DNA of 64,000 bases from Symsagittifera roscoffensis (taxonomy: Eukaryota; Xenacoelomorpha; Acoela; Convolutidae): NCBI RefSeq assembly GCF_963678635.1, contig NC_087065.1, positions 17,867,623 to 17,931,622 of the forward strand, in the 5' to 3' direction. This document shows, piece after piece, positions 52,819-64,000 of this stretch; position 1 is the first letter of the stretch, and the number at the start of each line of letters is the position of its first letter. A model generated the notes under the pieces. It worked only from the letters and a program-made list of their open reading frames with translations, had not been told where the DNA came from and did not search any database. The translations under genes were made by a program, and so were the position numbers.

Positions 52819-54626
52819 TGAGCCGACAACTTGGATCCCTACACCGCTCAAATTCCCATCCAACCAACCACAACACTCCAATCACAATAATCCCACTTTT
52901 TTCTTTCCCGCCACCCGATTTTCCAACTAGTAAAATAACATCAAGCATGAATTCGGATTCTAATTCAGATATTTCAGTTTTATACTCCATTTCACAACTC
53001 AACAACCCCAATATAGAAACCCCTGACGAATTTGCAGACTCCGAACCATCTCCATCCAATAATTTTCAAACCAACTCCTCAGTTTTTTCAAAGCCCCCTT
53101 TTCAACCAATCCCACCAAATAATCCACTCCCGCCCATTTCTACTCCCTCTTATGCTTCACAAGTAACCCCAATCTATTCTCCATTTCATTCCGACCGATC
53201 ATCTAATTCTCCCGATACTCCCCAAATCTCCCAAGAACTTGATAATTTTATCACCCTACAACAACAGCTAATACACCCTAACACCCTCACAATCAATCAA
53301 ATTTCATCTACAATAGAATCCTCAAACCAACCTACTCCTACACCCTCCTCAGCCTATACTGCATCATTAGCACAATCATCAACATCCACCGAATCATTAA
53401 CTAGCACTAACCGAGCTTATCGCACTTTTAAAAGAAAATTCCCAAACCATCCATTCCCGACCAAACCAGGAACAGCCCGTGAATATATTAATCATCCACA
53501 CCACACCAACACGAATGATTTTCTAGCAATCACCTTACCTTCCTTTCTACAATATACTTTAAACACACCTAATGACAATAACGACACACGTAGTTTTGTA
53601 GATGAACATGTTTTAATGCCTACACTTCATTGGACAACATATTATCATTTTACTAATCCCCTTTGCCGCCCACTATCTAATACTCATAGCGATATAGAGA
53701 AGCATAAAGATATGCTATATAGACTCACCGCAACACTAACACCTAGACAATTTACTTATATAGCATATAAAAAATCACTAAAAACCTTCACTGCACCCCG
53801 AGCTAACGAATTTACACTAGAATATTACGACCATAATATCATCCGAACTAATCAAGACCAATTTTTAGATGACGACCGCTTCGCTAACCCACAACTAACA
53901 GAAAAATTCTTCATCAAAACACCATATGTATTCACACTCAATATTTTTGATAGAAAATATGATCACATCATTTCTGAAGCACTAACTGATATGCAAGCTT
54001 ACGAAAGTTTTAAAGAAAAATTTCAATTATTTTCACTAACCTTTCACTTCCTTGCACCACATGAACGCGATTTGAACTGTTCACATGACATCATGTTACG
54101 CACTAAACAAACTCACACATATACATACTATCGCTTCATACAAAATCATTTTGATCTACATACTCCATCAAGAAAACCACACCATCGTTTTCAGTTTCTT
54201 AACTCGAAGTACACCTCACCATTTCTTCTAAATTTCACCTATTTCATCAAAGATACTAACCTCCACGGCATCCTCCGCAATTATGACCCAATAACACAAC
54301 TGTATATATTTTGTCCCATCACGAAGACCTTTAATGCTGAAGAATTCAGACCCTTCCTTATCCCACATGGATTTATCCAACCTATAGAAATCCCTATATT
54401 GGAATTTATTCATAATACTAAATACAATCACAAAATATATAATCTCATTCAAAACACACCTTATGAGTTTGCAGTCGGCACCGAAGAACTAAAAGTTATT
54501 AAAACACTTCAATTGCTTTGGCCACTGCTTCAAACTAAAAACATCATTCGCATACTAGCAAAGTTACTAACAAATTCCGACATGATACACGACATCTTCC
54601 CCCACGGCTTTTTCCCAGACAACTAA
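52815..54626 (+). CDS. Large unknown ORF (orfD), intact 603 aa
   Basis: Intact homologue of the frameshifted left copy. Residues 1-190 are low-complexity (Ser, Pro, Thr, Asn, Gln). From FKRKFPNHPFPTKPGTAREY on, about 400 residues look like a folded domain with regular Tyr/Phe/His content, including YDHNIIRTNQDQFLDDDRFA and PITKTFNAEEFRPFLIPHGF. No signal peptide, membrane span, zinc motif or enzyme signature that I recognise. The start overlaps the env stop, and a spliced intron follows 3 nt after the stop. Conservation of such a long ORF through an otherwise decaying copy suggests a needed element function such as assembly or regulation, but the role is open. Confidence 0.75.
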   Translation: MMSRQLGSLHRSNSHPTNHNTPITIIPLFSFPPPDFPTSKITSSMNSDSNSDISVLYSISQLNNPNIETPDEFADSEPSPSNNFQTNSSVFSKPPFQPIPPNNPLPPISTPSYASQVTPIYSPFHSDRSSNSPDTPQISQELDNFITLQQQLIHPNTLTINQISSTIESSNQPTPTPSSAYTASLAQSSTSTESLTSTNRAYRTFKRKFPNHPFPTKPGTAREYINHPHHTNTNDFLAITLPSFLQYTLNTPNDNNDTRSFVDEHVLMPTLHWTTYYHFTNPLCRPLSNTHSDIEKHKDMLYRLTATLTPRQFTYIAYKKSLKTFTAPRANEFTLEYYDHNIIRTNQDQFLDDDRFANPQLTEKFFIKTPYVFTLNIFDRKYDHIISEALTDMQAYESFKEKFQLFSLTFHFLAPHERDLNCSHDIMLRTKQTHTYTYYRFIQNHFDLHTPSRKPHHRFQFLNSKYTSPFLLNFTYFIKDTNLHGILRNYDPITQLYIFCPITKTFNAEEFRPFLIPHGFIQPIEIPILEFIHNTKYNHKIYNLIQNTPYEFAVGTEELKVIKTLQLLWPLLQTKNIIRILAKLLTNSDMIHDIFPHGFFPDN

Positions 54627-54629
54627 AAG

Positions 54630-54705
54630 GTAAGTATAATTTCAAATATTCTTTACTAATAAATTTAAATCAATACTAACCATTCTTTACTCATGTTTCT
54701 TTTAG
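54630..54705 (+). other. Conserved 76-nt intron after orfD
   Basis: Donor AAAG|GTAAGTATA, branch site TACTAAC near 54674, acceptor TTTCTTTTAG. Same place and signals as 7642-7720 on the left copy. Confidence 0.7.
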
Positions 54706-54752
54706 ATTTTTAGTCTTCATACCACGATCATCTGCAAAAAACAGAAAAGAAA

Positions 54753-54758
54753 AATAAA
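54753..54758 (+). promoter_or_regulatory. Candidate poly(A) signal AATAAA
   Basis: About 50 nt after the acceptor, in a position shared with the left copy; a second AATAAA follows at 54760. Confidence 0.35.
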
Positions 54759-56232
54759 AAATAAAAACTTGTTAAAATTATTCTAATCTTCATTAATATT
54801 TTCACAAAATAATCTGATAAAATTTATACCAAATGAAGTAAATTAATTTATAAACTATTTCCCCATAAAGCAGTAAATTTAATTATGATGAAAATTTATA
54901 ACTTTAAATTTCCCCCAAAACTAGCAGTAAAATTGAAATTCTATGTAATAAATTAATAAAATAAAAATGCAGTACTAACTTTTTGATATTTTCATTCACT
55001 CGCACAAGAATTTTATCCAAACTCGCACAGCTCGCCCACGAAGAATTGTTTAAATAATGAATTTCAGTTTCAAGTTTTCACACTCAACAACTCTAACACA
55101 CGATAACAAGTTCCAAACTTTCCTTTAACCCGGTTGGAAAGGAATTATATACTAAAACAAACTAACCAACGCAGCTTAATAAACACCACAAATCATAAAA
55201 TAACAGCATGACTAAGAAAAAAAAAACAACGGTACCCAAACCGGATTAACCCAGTTTAAAACTGGATAATTTATCTTTTGAAGACTATTATAAAGTCTAA
55301 GAAAGAAATAATATAACACAAAAAAGTCGAAAGACAAACCCATAACAAAAACAATTTGATTTTTGAAAAAAAGGACACAACCAAAGGAACATAAGAAAGA
55401 CCAACATAAAACCAACATAAAACGTTATCACATAACAGGACCTCTCAAAGAAACCGCACGAAATCATACTCCCACTCCTGGCCTAACCCACCAGAGAGGA
55501 CGTCCTGAGCATGCTATATAGCCGGCCTAACCCACCGTGCTACATCCACGCTTTGTGACTACACTTCTATTTTTAATAAGATGTAGTCAAGGGTGAGTAA
55601 CTCTTCAAAATAACCGAACTAAAACAAAATGCTTTTGTGAAAACAACTAACTAAGTTCATAATTAAAAAAATGAACTAATAAAAATTTTATACAATGTAA
55701 ATTATACCTTGCAGTATATAGATCAGCACACAACAACAAAGACGAACATCCAAAGACAAAATGACCCCACTACACTCGAACAAGAATGGCTAACAACAAC
55801 CGATATGCCGTCCACAATCACAACTCAAAGGATTTAGAGTACGACTTGACTTCGCAGAAAAGGACTTCATTGAACTAGACCAATGACCACCTCGATGTTC
55901 AAGTATACGTACAGATCCGAGTTACAAGGCATCCCCTCCACGCACAATCTCCACGCCATTCCCAGACGAGGTTGAACACAAAACAAGTTCTCTACATAAT
56001 ACAGAAAAACCCGTCATAGCAAACCATTTTGAAATCAGATTGATTTCGTTGGGAAACACAGTCGTTGTCACAAGAAGACACAACGATTAATGCCCCAAAC
56101 TCCAGCGTCCTGGAACTTCTCTAACAAGAGGAACCGGACAAGAATACGATATTCGCCCAATACCAACGTTCATCATCCATCCTTTGAATTGCAGAAAGAT
56201 AATTCTAAAAAACTCTGTAAAACCCGGATGGG
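54759..56232 (+). other. Conserved 3' noncoding block of right element
   Basis: Counterpart of 6111-7588. The palindrome block lies at 55480-55536, with GGCCTAACCCACC twice and AGGACGTCCT at 55497-55506. CCAGTTTAAAACTGG is kept near 55251. No conserved ORF. The last bases before the LTR (AAAACCCGGATGGG) are identical to the left copy. Confidence 0.6.
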
Positions 56233-56689
56233 TGGAACCTGATCCAAACTACATTTTATGATTGGATAAATTAGATATTTTACCACTGTAAAGTATTTAA
56301 TATTAACCAATCATGATCCATCTAACTAACAACCCACTTATTTGTAAGTGCTGAAATTACTTGTATTTTCAGCACCAGAGAGATTTGAATTTAACTTTAA
56401 ATTAGTTGTCTTAATTTCAGCACCAGAGAGATTTGAATTTAACTTTAAATTAGTTGTCTCTCCAAGAGAACTTCAGCAGCCGCAACAAACCAGTATACCC
56501 TAGATCTATTGAGCCTAGCAGAGACTAGTTAAACACCCTGAGACTAGGAAGTATAAGAGTAAGATTAGGATCGGTATTAGAATAAGAAGTTGCACGAATC
56601 TATCCGGCCGAAAATAAGATAGCGTGACCAGCAGACGGTGTACCCTATCCGAAATTACTCTATGAGTTAACCACATCGGTCCTAACTCA
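56233..56689 (+). repeat. 3' LTR of right element, with a 48-bp tandem duplication
   Basis: 457 bp. The segment starting CAGCACCAGAGAGATTTGAA at 56370 is repeated at 56418. The 5' LTR has it once. Otherwise about nine substitutions and a 1-nt indel separate the two LTRs. Confidence 0.93.
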
Positions 56690-57049
56690 AATTTTTCTCT
56701 AAGCCAAACTATTGTTTGAAGATATGCTTTGTTAAAAACTGTTCCATAATGTAACTGATATTTCGAAAAAAATCTTTTCTTCACGTTTATCATTTTATTT
56801 TTCACAAAAAAATAGGTTTTTCGGTTGTTGTGCTTAACTCAATTTCAATATATGCATTTTAATTTTTTTTATGAGCTGTCAGTCTTAAAAATTAGACTTT
56901 TTAAAAATGTCAATCTTTTTTCTGAACATGAATCATGGGAATTGGTGAAAATTTTCAGCTTGGTCAATGAACCGATTTTCGTACACTGAAAGCATGTTTC
57001 AATATCCCATACTAGTTGTTTTCATTCAAAGGTTTAAAACTAGGATATT

Positions 57050-60000
57050 AAAATTTTCAAAATCCACTTAAAAGAAGCGCTGTGTAAGGTGAATGACTAA
57101 GGGCAAATGCGTTCATTATTAAACCTTTGATTTGATTGGAAAAATATTGTTTTGTTCCGGGAGGCGTTTGTTCTTAAATCAACCTAATTTTTTTTAATTG
57201 TCAAGAAATGAATAAAAAGATACCTAACTTTTTTCTTCAATTCAATTTTTATCCCTAAGACAAAAAGCATTTTTTTGGGGTTATTGACCGGAAATTAATC
57301 TAAAAAACTGGTTTTTGAGCTTCAAATTAACCAGAAAATTGAACTTTATTTAATGGCAGCATGTTATTTTTGTCCAACTGCAACTGTTTCCCAAGTGAAT
57401 TGGTTCAACCTTGTAAAATTTCACTTGGAAGAATTGCTGACATTTGTAGATGCCTGATGACTCTTGAAAATTGCATTCGTTTTTAGAAATCTTGTTTTGA
57501 TTGCAAGTTGTTTTTATTGATTGAAATATTCTTAATTCACAAGCCGGTTCCGTCTAATTCAACCTAATTTATCTTGTCGTCAATAACAAGAACCGATTAA
57601 AACTATTTCCAAAACACTTATCTTCTTTTCAGTTTTTTACCTATACTTACATATTTTGCTTTTCAATTTTTTGCCAAAAAATTGGGGTTGTTCCATATTT
57701 TTATTAAATTTCTTTGAATGAGATTGTTTAAAGATTAAACTTGGGCTTCAAATTGGACAAAAAATTGAAATTTTGCCCAATTGCATTATGTTTAGAGTTT
57801 CGAGTTAATCTATTTTTGAATGCGATGATTAAACCTCATAAATTTTTACCTAGGAGAAATGATCGCTAGTGTAGATGACTGATGACCATTGTGCTCATTT
57901 TTTGAAGTTCTTGTTTTGTTTCAGAATTTTTTTTTCTAATGCATAAATTTTTTTTATTCTTTAAGATTTTAACTCTGTAATTCAAATTAAATTCTCTTTG
58001 GACTGATATGAATTGAATCAAAATCCTTCGAAAAAACATAATTCATGTTTTTTTTAAATAAAATTTTGTAAAAAATTGAAATTTTTCTCATTTTGAGTTC
58101 TTTTGAATAAAATTGTTAAAAAAATAAAAGTTGGGCTTCATATCAAAAAAACCTTGCAAGTTTTAATTTCAGAATCGCATTATGTTAAAATTGCACAATT
58201 TAAACACTTTTTCAAGTGAAATAGCTAACCTTAAAGAGTTTTTTAAGTAGAAGAGCTGGGTATTGTGGATGACTGTGTGACACTTGTGTTCGTTTTTAAA
58301 GTTTGACTTTTGATAGAATCTTTTTAAATTGTCTGGGATGTTGTTATTCTACGCACATTTGTGTTTAAATTCTGTTCAAAAAATTAAAAAATGGTTTAGA
58401 ACCATTTCAATATAAAAATATTTTGTTTGTTCTAAAAAATATCAGATTGAATTTCCAAATAGCCTATAGATAGGCTTCAGGTTTGACAATTGAGTTTTGC
58501 ATCATCACAGCAGGTTTTATTTGCCCAAATCAACTGTTTCTTCAACTAAATTAATTAGTGTTTTTGAAATTCAGACTAGGGGATTAGGAGAGTAGTGTAG
58601 ATGAATGTTGACAATTGCGTTTGTTTCGAAAATTCTTGTTTTGATTGAAAACCATTTTTCATAGAGTGTAAGGATTTTGTCTACAAAATTTTTTTTCTTA
58701 AATCAGCCTAACTGTCTCTTTGAAAGGTTAGGAATTGATCGAAAATCACTCAAAAGTTTATAAATTTTTTTTCTTCAATTAATTTTTGTACGATAAAATT
58801 GAGGGTTTTTTAGCATGTTTTTTTAAATTATACTTTTTGCCTTGGATTTTTTCTGGTTATGATTGCGCTTAAGATTGAACATTGAAGTCAATTTTGCACA
58901 TTTTTAGCATTTTTAAGTGGACTAACTAAAATTTTTTTCAAGTGGAATGTTCAAACATAAAATAATCTACATGGAGCAATGGCTGGATAATGCAGATGAC
59001 TAAGGAGAGAAGTGTTCAAAAAAAAGAAAATTGTTTCGCTTGGAAGTGTTTTTTCATTGATTCATATATTCTACGAGCCATTTTTCTGATATCAACCTGT
59101 TTTCATTGCAAATTTGAGAAATATTTGAGAGTCACTTTAAGGAAATAGACCTCTGCTGTTTTTCAGTTAATTTTTCTTCTAACAACATTGACAGTTTTTC
59201 CCCAAATTTTCTTGAATTTTTTTTCTGAAGTTGTTGAAAGTTTTTTATATGAGCTTCATGTCAGATGATGAGTTGTTTTTTTTTGTACATTTTCAGCATG
59301 CTTTTTGCTGATTTTGTGAAATTTTGCAAACAATAGTTGCGAGTGTAATTGTTAAAATTGATGAATTTTCACTTGAAACAACTGCTGGTTTATGAAGATG
59401 ACTAATAAAACTATTCATTGTTTAAAAAAAAAATTTTGGAAATTTTTTCATTTTGATTATAATAGTTTAATTTCACTTCTCAATATTAGGAACTGGTTGA
59501 GAACCACTCCAAGACACTTACTTCCTTTTTTTTTCAATCAAATTTTTATGTAATATGATTGAGCGTCTATCACCTTTTTTCTTGAAGTTTTTGAATAAAA
59601 ATGATAACTTCTGCTTGAAAAAATCAGATTGGAAATGTTTTGTTTTTGTTTTTTTTTGCCTTTTTTATTTCAAAATTTTGAGCCAACCAAATTGCTTCAT
59701 GGTGTTCACAAAAGAGTCATGTGTCATTTTATCAATTCAATTTCAGTTAAGGAGAAACCGTAATTTTCTATTTTTTGTTTAAGAAAGAATTGAAACGTTT
59801 GGACAGGTCTAATAAAGAGCACGCAACGTAATAAACAAATTAAAAGATTTTTTGAAAAAATCGGTGCAATATAAGATAGCGTTGAATGTTGAACAGGAAG
59901 AGCATAACCCGAACAGCTCAAAAGATTATTGGACTAAAAAGTCATTGTTTTGTTTTTACATCGTCTTCTAGACAACTTCCGATAACACTGCAGATCTAAA

Positions 60001-62000
60001 AACTGCCCTGTAATTCTCCAGATCCGGATTGCTTTGTTTGTATATTTGTATCAGATTTACAGTTTTGAGAGGCTCAGAAGTTTTCAGGAAATTTTTAAGA
60101 AGGAACGTCAGATGCATGTACAATTCATTGCAACCATCTTTCAGACAAAGAATTCAAGTACTAAATTCAACAAACATTAGAGCCCATTTTTGTGCTCCAT
60201 CAGGTTTTGAATCTCTGAACTTTTGCATTTAAGTTTAAGAAGTGTACCATTTTGAAGTTATTCGTTGTTCCTTTTCCGAAAGAGTTCTTCTAGGATCAAA
60301 ATTTTGCATTTAATGGGTTTTGAGAGGAGCACATTCTTTATTGCTTTGAAAAAGTTAAAATTGAGAGCCAGATACAATACTTTTTTAAATGTGGACTTTT
60401 ACAAAATCAATTGAAAGTCCTCATTTTTCTGAACGAAGAGAAAAAACAAATGAAAGTCCTAAGTTTTTCAAATGAGGACATTTAACATATCAAATGAGGA
60501 CTTTTAGATGTGGAACTTTGATATATCATTAATCAAATATTGTACTCAGACGACGTACTGACTTTCAGAAAAAAGAAAGGCTTAAGAATAAACACTTTTC
60601 TCTATTTAAGGAAGAAAACAACCTAGCAACCTATAGTAAGCTGTCATGGAAAAAAATTTCAAAATTGTTTGAGCTTGTCTATAATTTTTTAAGAAATGAT
60701 TTGTTATGGTTAATTATTTATGTGAAAGCCACGCCGTATAACGCTAATTTTTTTATCACCACGTTGTAACTTTGAATTGCAACAACTGGGAGAAAAAAAT
60801 TATATATATCAGAAAATTTCTTCAAGTCCCACCCTCTTAAACTCAATGCAAAAAAACTGAGCTCAATGTATTCAGTCGAAAAAATTCAAGGAAAAAACAG
60901 AAAAGTTTTCAACTACGTTTTTAATGGTTAAAATTGTTTGATTTTGCAATTTTTTGTCGCTGTAAACCAACTTCTAATTGATCGAAAACTAATTAAGTGT
61001 AAGGTTTTTTCTGTACTACATTTCTTTCGAAATCAGCTTAATTATCTCTTTGAAAGTTTAGTAACTGATCGAAAATCACTCAAAATTTATAAAATTGTTT
61101 TTTCTTCAAATAATTTTTGTCGAATAAAAATGAGAGTTTTTCCATTTTTTTGTTCTGATTTTTCACTGGAAGTTTTCCTAGATTATGATTCGGCTTCAGA
61201 TTGGACATTAAAATCAAATTTGCACAATTTCAGCTCGCATTTTTTAATTGACCAACTAAAACTTCTTCCAATTGGACTGCTCAAACATAAAAAATTCTAC
61301 ATGGAGCATTGGCCGGGTAATGCAGATGATTAAGGAGAGAAGCGTTCACAAAAAAAATGTTTTTTTTTGGAATTGTTCTTTCCTTGAGTGAAATATGTTT
61401 AATTTACAAACCAACTTTTTGATATCAACTTTTTTTGATTTCAATTTTGAGAATTGATTAAGAATCACTTCAAAAAACCCGACCTCCGACTTTTCAATTA
61501 ATTTTTTTCTAACAAGATTGACAATTTTTCATCAGTTTTTATTAGTTTTTTACATATATGAGCTTCATGTCGGTCAAGTAGTTGTTTCAATTTGCACAAT
61601 CACAGCATGATTTTTGCCAAATTTGTGAAATGTTGTGAACGAATGTTGGAGGTAAAGCTTTTGAGTTGGAAGAAATTCCACGTGAAAGAGTGGATGGTTA
61701 ACGTAGATGAATAATGAAAACTGCATTTGTTATTAAACATTTTGTTTGATTGGAAATTTTTTCTTGAATTGATTGTAATAATCTTATTCCAGAAAGCATT
61801 TTCCTTCAAACAAAAATAATTTCTCTTGCTTAAGTTAGGAACTGATTAAAAACCACTCCAAGATAGTTACTTCAGTTTTTGAATCAAATCTTTGTGTACT
61901 ATTATTGATTGTTTATCACCTTCTATTTTGAAATTTTTCAACTAAAAATGATAACTCCTGCTTCAGAAAAAAAGATTTGAAATTCGTGTTTGTTTTTGCA
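57050..62000. repeat. Degenerate tandem array, units about 340-430 bp
   Basis: Recurring landmarks show about ten diverged units. GTAGATGACTGATGAC-type motifs lie near 57093, 57451, 57871, 58270, 58594, 58990, 59395, 61314 and 61700. GAGCTTCA-type motifs lie near 57315, 57745, 58132, 58470, 58860, 59248, 59608, 61187, 61560 and 61952. A GAACTGATTGARAACCACT-type motif sits between them. The plus strand is T-rich. No coding signal. Confidence 0.65.
58660..60660. repeat. Higher-order repeat, copy 1
   Basis: Three satellite units plus a better conserved tail (59786-60660) recur at 61000-64000. Landmarks 58990/61317 and 59395/61703 are both about 2.3 kb apart. Short open frames in the tail on either strand differ between copies by stops and replacement changes, so I do not call them genes. 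Confidence 0.6.
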
Positions 62001-64000
62001 ACTTTTACAATAGTACAAGGCAATTTTTATCACGAGTTTTATCGATAGCTGCCAACAAAAAACAAAATACAAACAAAAACAATGATCATTTTTCGTCCAA
62101 CAACCTCCTAAGCAGCACTTAGGTTCCAAAATTTTTGTGCCAAATTATTTGCTTCATGATGTTCAAAAAAGAGTCATGTGTCGTCAGCCTAATGCACTAC
62201 ACTACAGGAGTCAGTCAACTGCTCATTCAGATTGAAATGTTAAGATTGAAAATGAGTTTTTCCGGTACAGTTCCCTCTGCGACCTTTGTTGTATTAAATC
62301 TGAAAAGATTCATCCTAATACCATTTTTCACCCAAAACGATTGGTTTTAAATGAGTTTATCAATTCAATTGCAACTTTCTATTTTTGTTTAAGAAAGAAT
62401 TGAAACGTTTGGACAGGTCTGAGAAAGAGCACGCAATGTAATATTTAAATTAAAAGATATTTGCGAAAAAATTGGTGCAATATAAGATAGCGTTGAATGT
62501 TGAACATGAACAGAACAGCATAACCCGAACTGCTCAAAAGATTCGTGGACTAAAAAGTCATTGTTTGTTTTCATATCGTCTTCTAGACAACTTCCGATAA
62601 CACTGCAGATCTAAAAACTGCCTCGTAAATCTCCAGATCATCCGTATTGCTTTGTTTGTATATTCGTATCAGATTTACAGTTTTGAGAGGCTCAGAAGTT
62701 TTCAGGAAATTTTTTAAAAGGAACGTCAAATGCATGTACAATTCATTGCAATCATCTTTCAGACCAAGAATTGAAGTAGTAAATTCAACAAACATTAGAG
62801 CCCATTTTTGTGCTCCATCAGGTTTTGAATCTCTGAACTTTTGCATACAAAGTAATCAGAGAGCTCAGAAAAAGTCTAAAATGTCATTCATTCAACTTTT
62901 TTTAAATTAAGCAATCAAAAAATCACAATTTTTACCGTATCTAAAATATGAAACAATCGTCAAACTCATATAATTTTAGCCAAAACTTTTGATTCTAGAA
63001 ATGTAATTTTGTCATCATATCTTTTCTTTAAAACTCGTCACGGGTGTCAATTGCCGACCAATCTTCCTTATTAGGCAACGTCTCTAATGTAACTAAGTTA
63101 ATGTTGTATGCGACCCAGTCGATTATCTTCCAATTGAATTCAAAATTACCACTATCACAACCACACAGCCTTATATGGTCTTGAACGGAAGTATCCCCTT
63201 TTCGCTGTTCCTTAATACTTGTGGTGAGATATCGCAATGTTTGGGGAGCGTAGATAGATATGCATTTACAACCATTCTAGTCCTTACACCACTTTCGTTT
63301 TCAGATCATGCGAAAAGAGGAATGTAAAGATTGATTAGATGTATTTATATTCGTGTCGTACTTTCCCTGCCAGAATGCCATACTTTCAGATCTGGCGTTT
63401 TTTTTTGCATTTAAAATCTGCAGTTTTTTTTATTATTCGACGATTGTATAGAACCTGAAAGAAACTTTGTTTTTGAATTTTTATTCATATCTAATCATCA
63501 ATAAACCAAATAATTCTCTAAAAACTCTTGGATAATTTGGTTTATCAAAAAACAACAAACTTTTGAAAAATTTAAGTTTAAGAAGTGTACCATTTTGAAG
63601 TTATTTTGAACTTTTCCGAAAGAGTTCTTCTAGGATCAAAATTTTGCATTTAATGGGTTTTGAGAGGAGCACATTCTTTATTGCTTTGATAAAGTTAAAA
63701 ATGAGAGCCAGATACAATACTTTTTTAAATGTGGACTTTTACAATATCAATTGAAAGTCCTCATTTTTCTGAAGGAAGAGGAAAAACAAATGAAAGTCCT
63801 AACTTTTTCAAATGAGGACATTTAACATATCAAATGAGGACTTTTAGATGTGGAACTTTGATATATCATTCATCAAATATTGTACTCAGACGACGTACTG
63901 ACTTACAGAAAAAAGAAAGGCTTAAGAATAAACACTTTTCTCTATTTAAGGAAGAATACAACCTAGCAACCTATAGTAAGCTGTCATGGAAAAATTTCAA
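61000..64000. repeat. Higher-order repeat, copy 2, interrupted and cut by window end
   Basis: It matches copy 1, but with about 300 bp extra at roughly 62000-62340 and about 725 bp extra at 62847-63570. Pairing resumes at TTTAAGTTTAAGAAGTGTAC (63571; 60231 in copy 1) and runs to the window end. The 725-bp extra part holds a protein-like minus-strand open frame (63028-63237) without a good start or splice partner. Confidence 0.6.

Larger units (their letters stand above)
37738..56689 (+). mobile_element. Giant env-bearing Ty3/gypsy-type LTR retroelement, right copy
   Basis: Second full copy of the 5701-24618 family, in opposite orientation and 18,952 bp long. It is flanked by the 4-bp duplication AATT (37734-37737, 56690-56693). 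Its LTRs differ at about nine sites plus a 48-bp tandem duplication in the 3' LTR, so it is older than the left copy. Gene order is identical. Lesions: a scrambled gag start, four nonsense codons in the gag-pol frame (40827, 41892, 42384, 43941), a frameshift near 47430 and another near 47775, a stop in orfC and a frameshift in env. The leader ORF, orfA and orfD are intact. Confidence 0.93.

Noticed and set aside
62583-62846. 87-codon minus-strand open frame in the duplicated tail
   Set aside because: The copy at 59945-60232 has a stop and an in-frame deletion, and the differences are mostly replacement changes. The overlapping frames fare no better, so there is no sign of coding selection.

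Overview
The window looks like AT-rich nuclear DNA of an invertebrate metazoan, crowded with transposable elements; I cannot name the species. The evidence is GT-AG introns, LTR retroelements with envelope-like genes, decayed LINEs, short TIR elements with 8-bp target duplications, and satellite-like arrays. I see no rRNA, tRNA, CRISPR or prokaryotic operon signals.

Two copies of one giant env-bearing LTR retroelement dominate. The left copy (5701-24618, minus strand, 18.9 kb, 410-bp LTRs, ATAC target duplication) and the right copy (37738-56689, plus strand, 19.0 kb, LTRs of 410 and 457 bp, AATT target duplication) stand 5'-end to 5'-end about 13 kb apart. In sense order each carries: 5' LTR and tRNA primer site; a 77-codon leader ORF; about 930 bp of repeat-rich leader; a basic 155-aa ORF overlapping gag; gag with a CCHC knuckle in the same frame as pol (protease, RT, RNase H, GPY/F integrase: Ty3/gypsy type); a cluster of small ORFs including two tiny membrane proteins; a 378-codon open frame with no ATG; an 872-aa envelope-like glycoprotein; a 603-aa ORF of unknown family; a 76-79-nt intron right after its stop; and about 1.5 kb of conserved noncoding 3' sequence. 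The left copy is younger (about one LTR difference) and keeps most frames; the right copy has several stops and frameshifts. Except for pol, each main frame is intact in at least one copy. About three times the usual length for an errantivirus-like element, with several unrecognised conserved ORFs, this family is the main candidate for an undescribed system.

Outside the giant elements: a decayed gypsy gag relic (1-1174, minus); a possible two-exon host gene (3040-4124, minus); a 4.5-kb cluster (about 25.4-29.95 kb) of nested MITE-like elements in at least two families sharing GGCTCTTTT termini with C/G homopolymers just inside; a gypsy gag-protease relic (31.3-32.1 kb); two decayed LINE copies (32.9-34.6 and 35.6-36.9 kb); and a degenerate array of about 400-bp units with a higher-order duplication of about 2.3 kb (57.0-64.0 kb).
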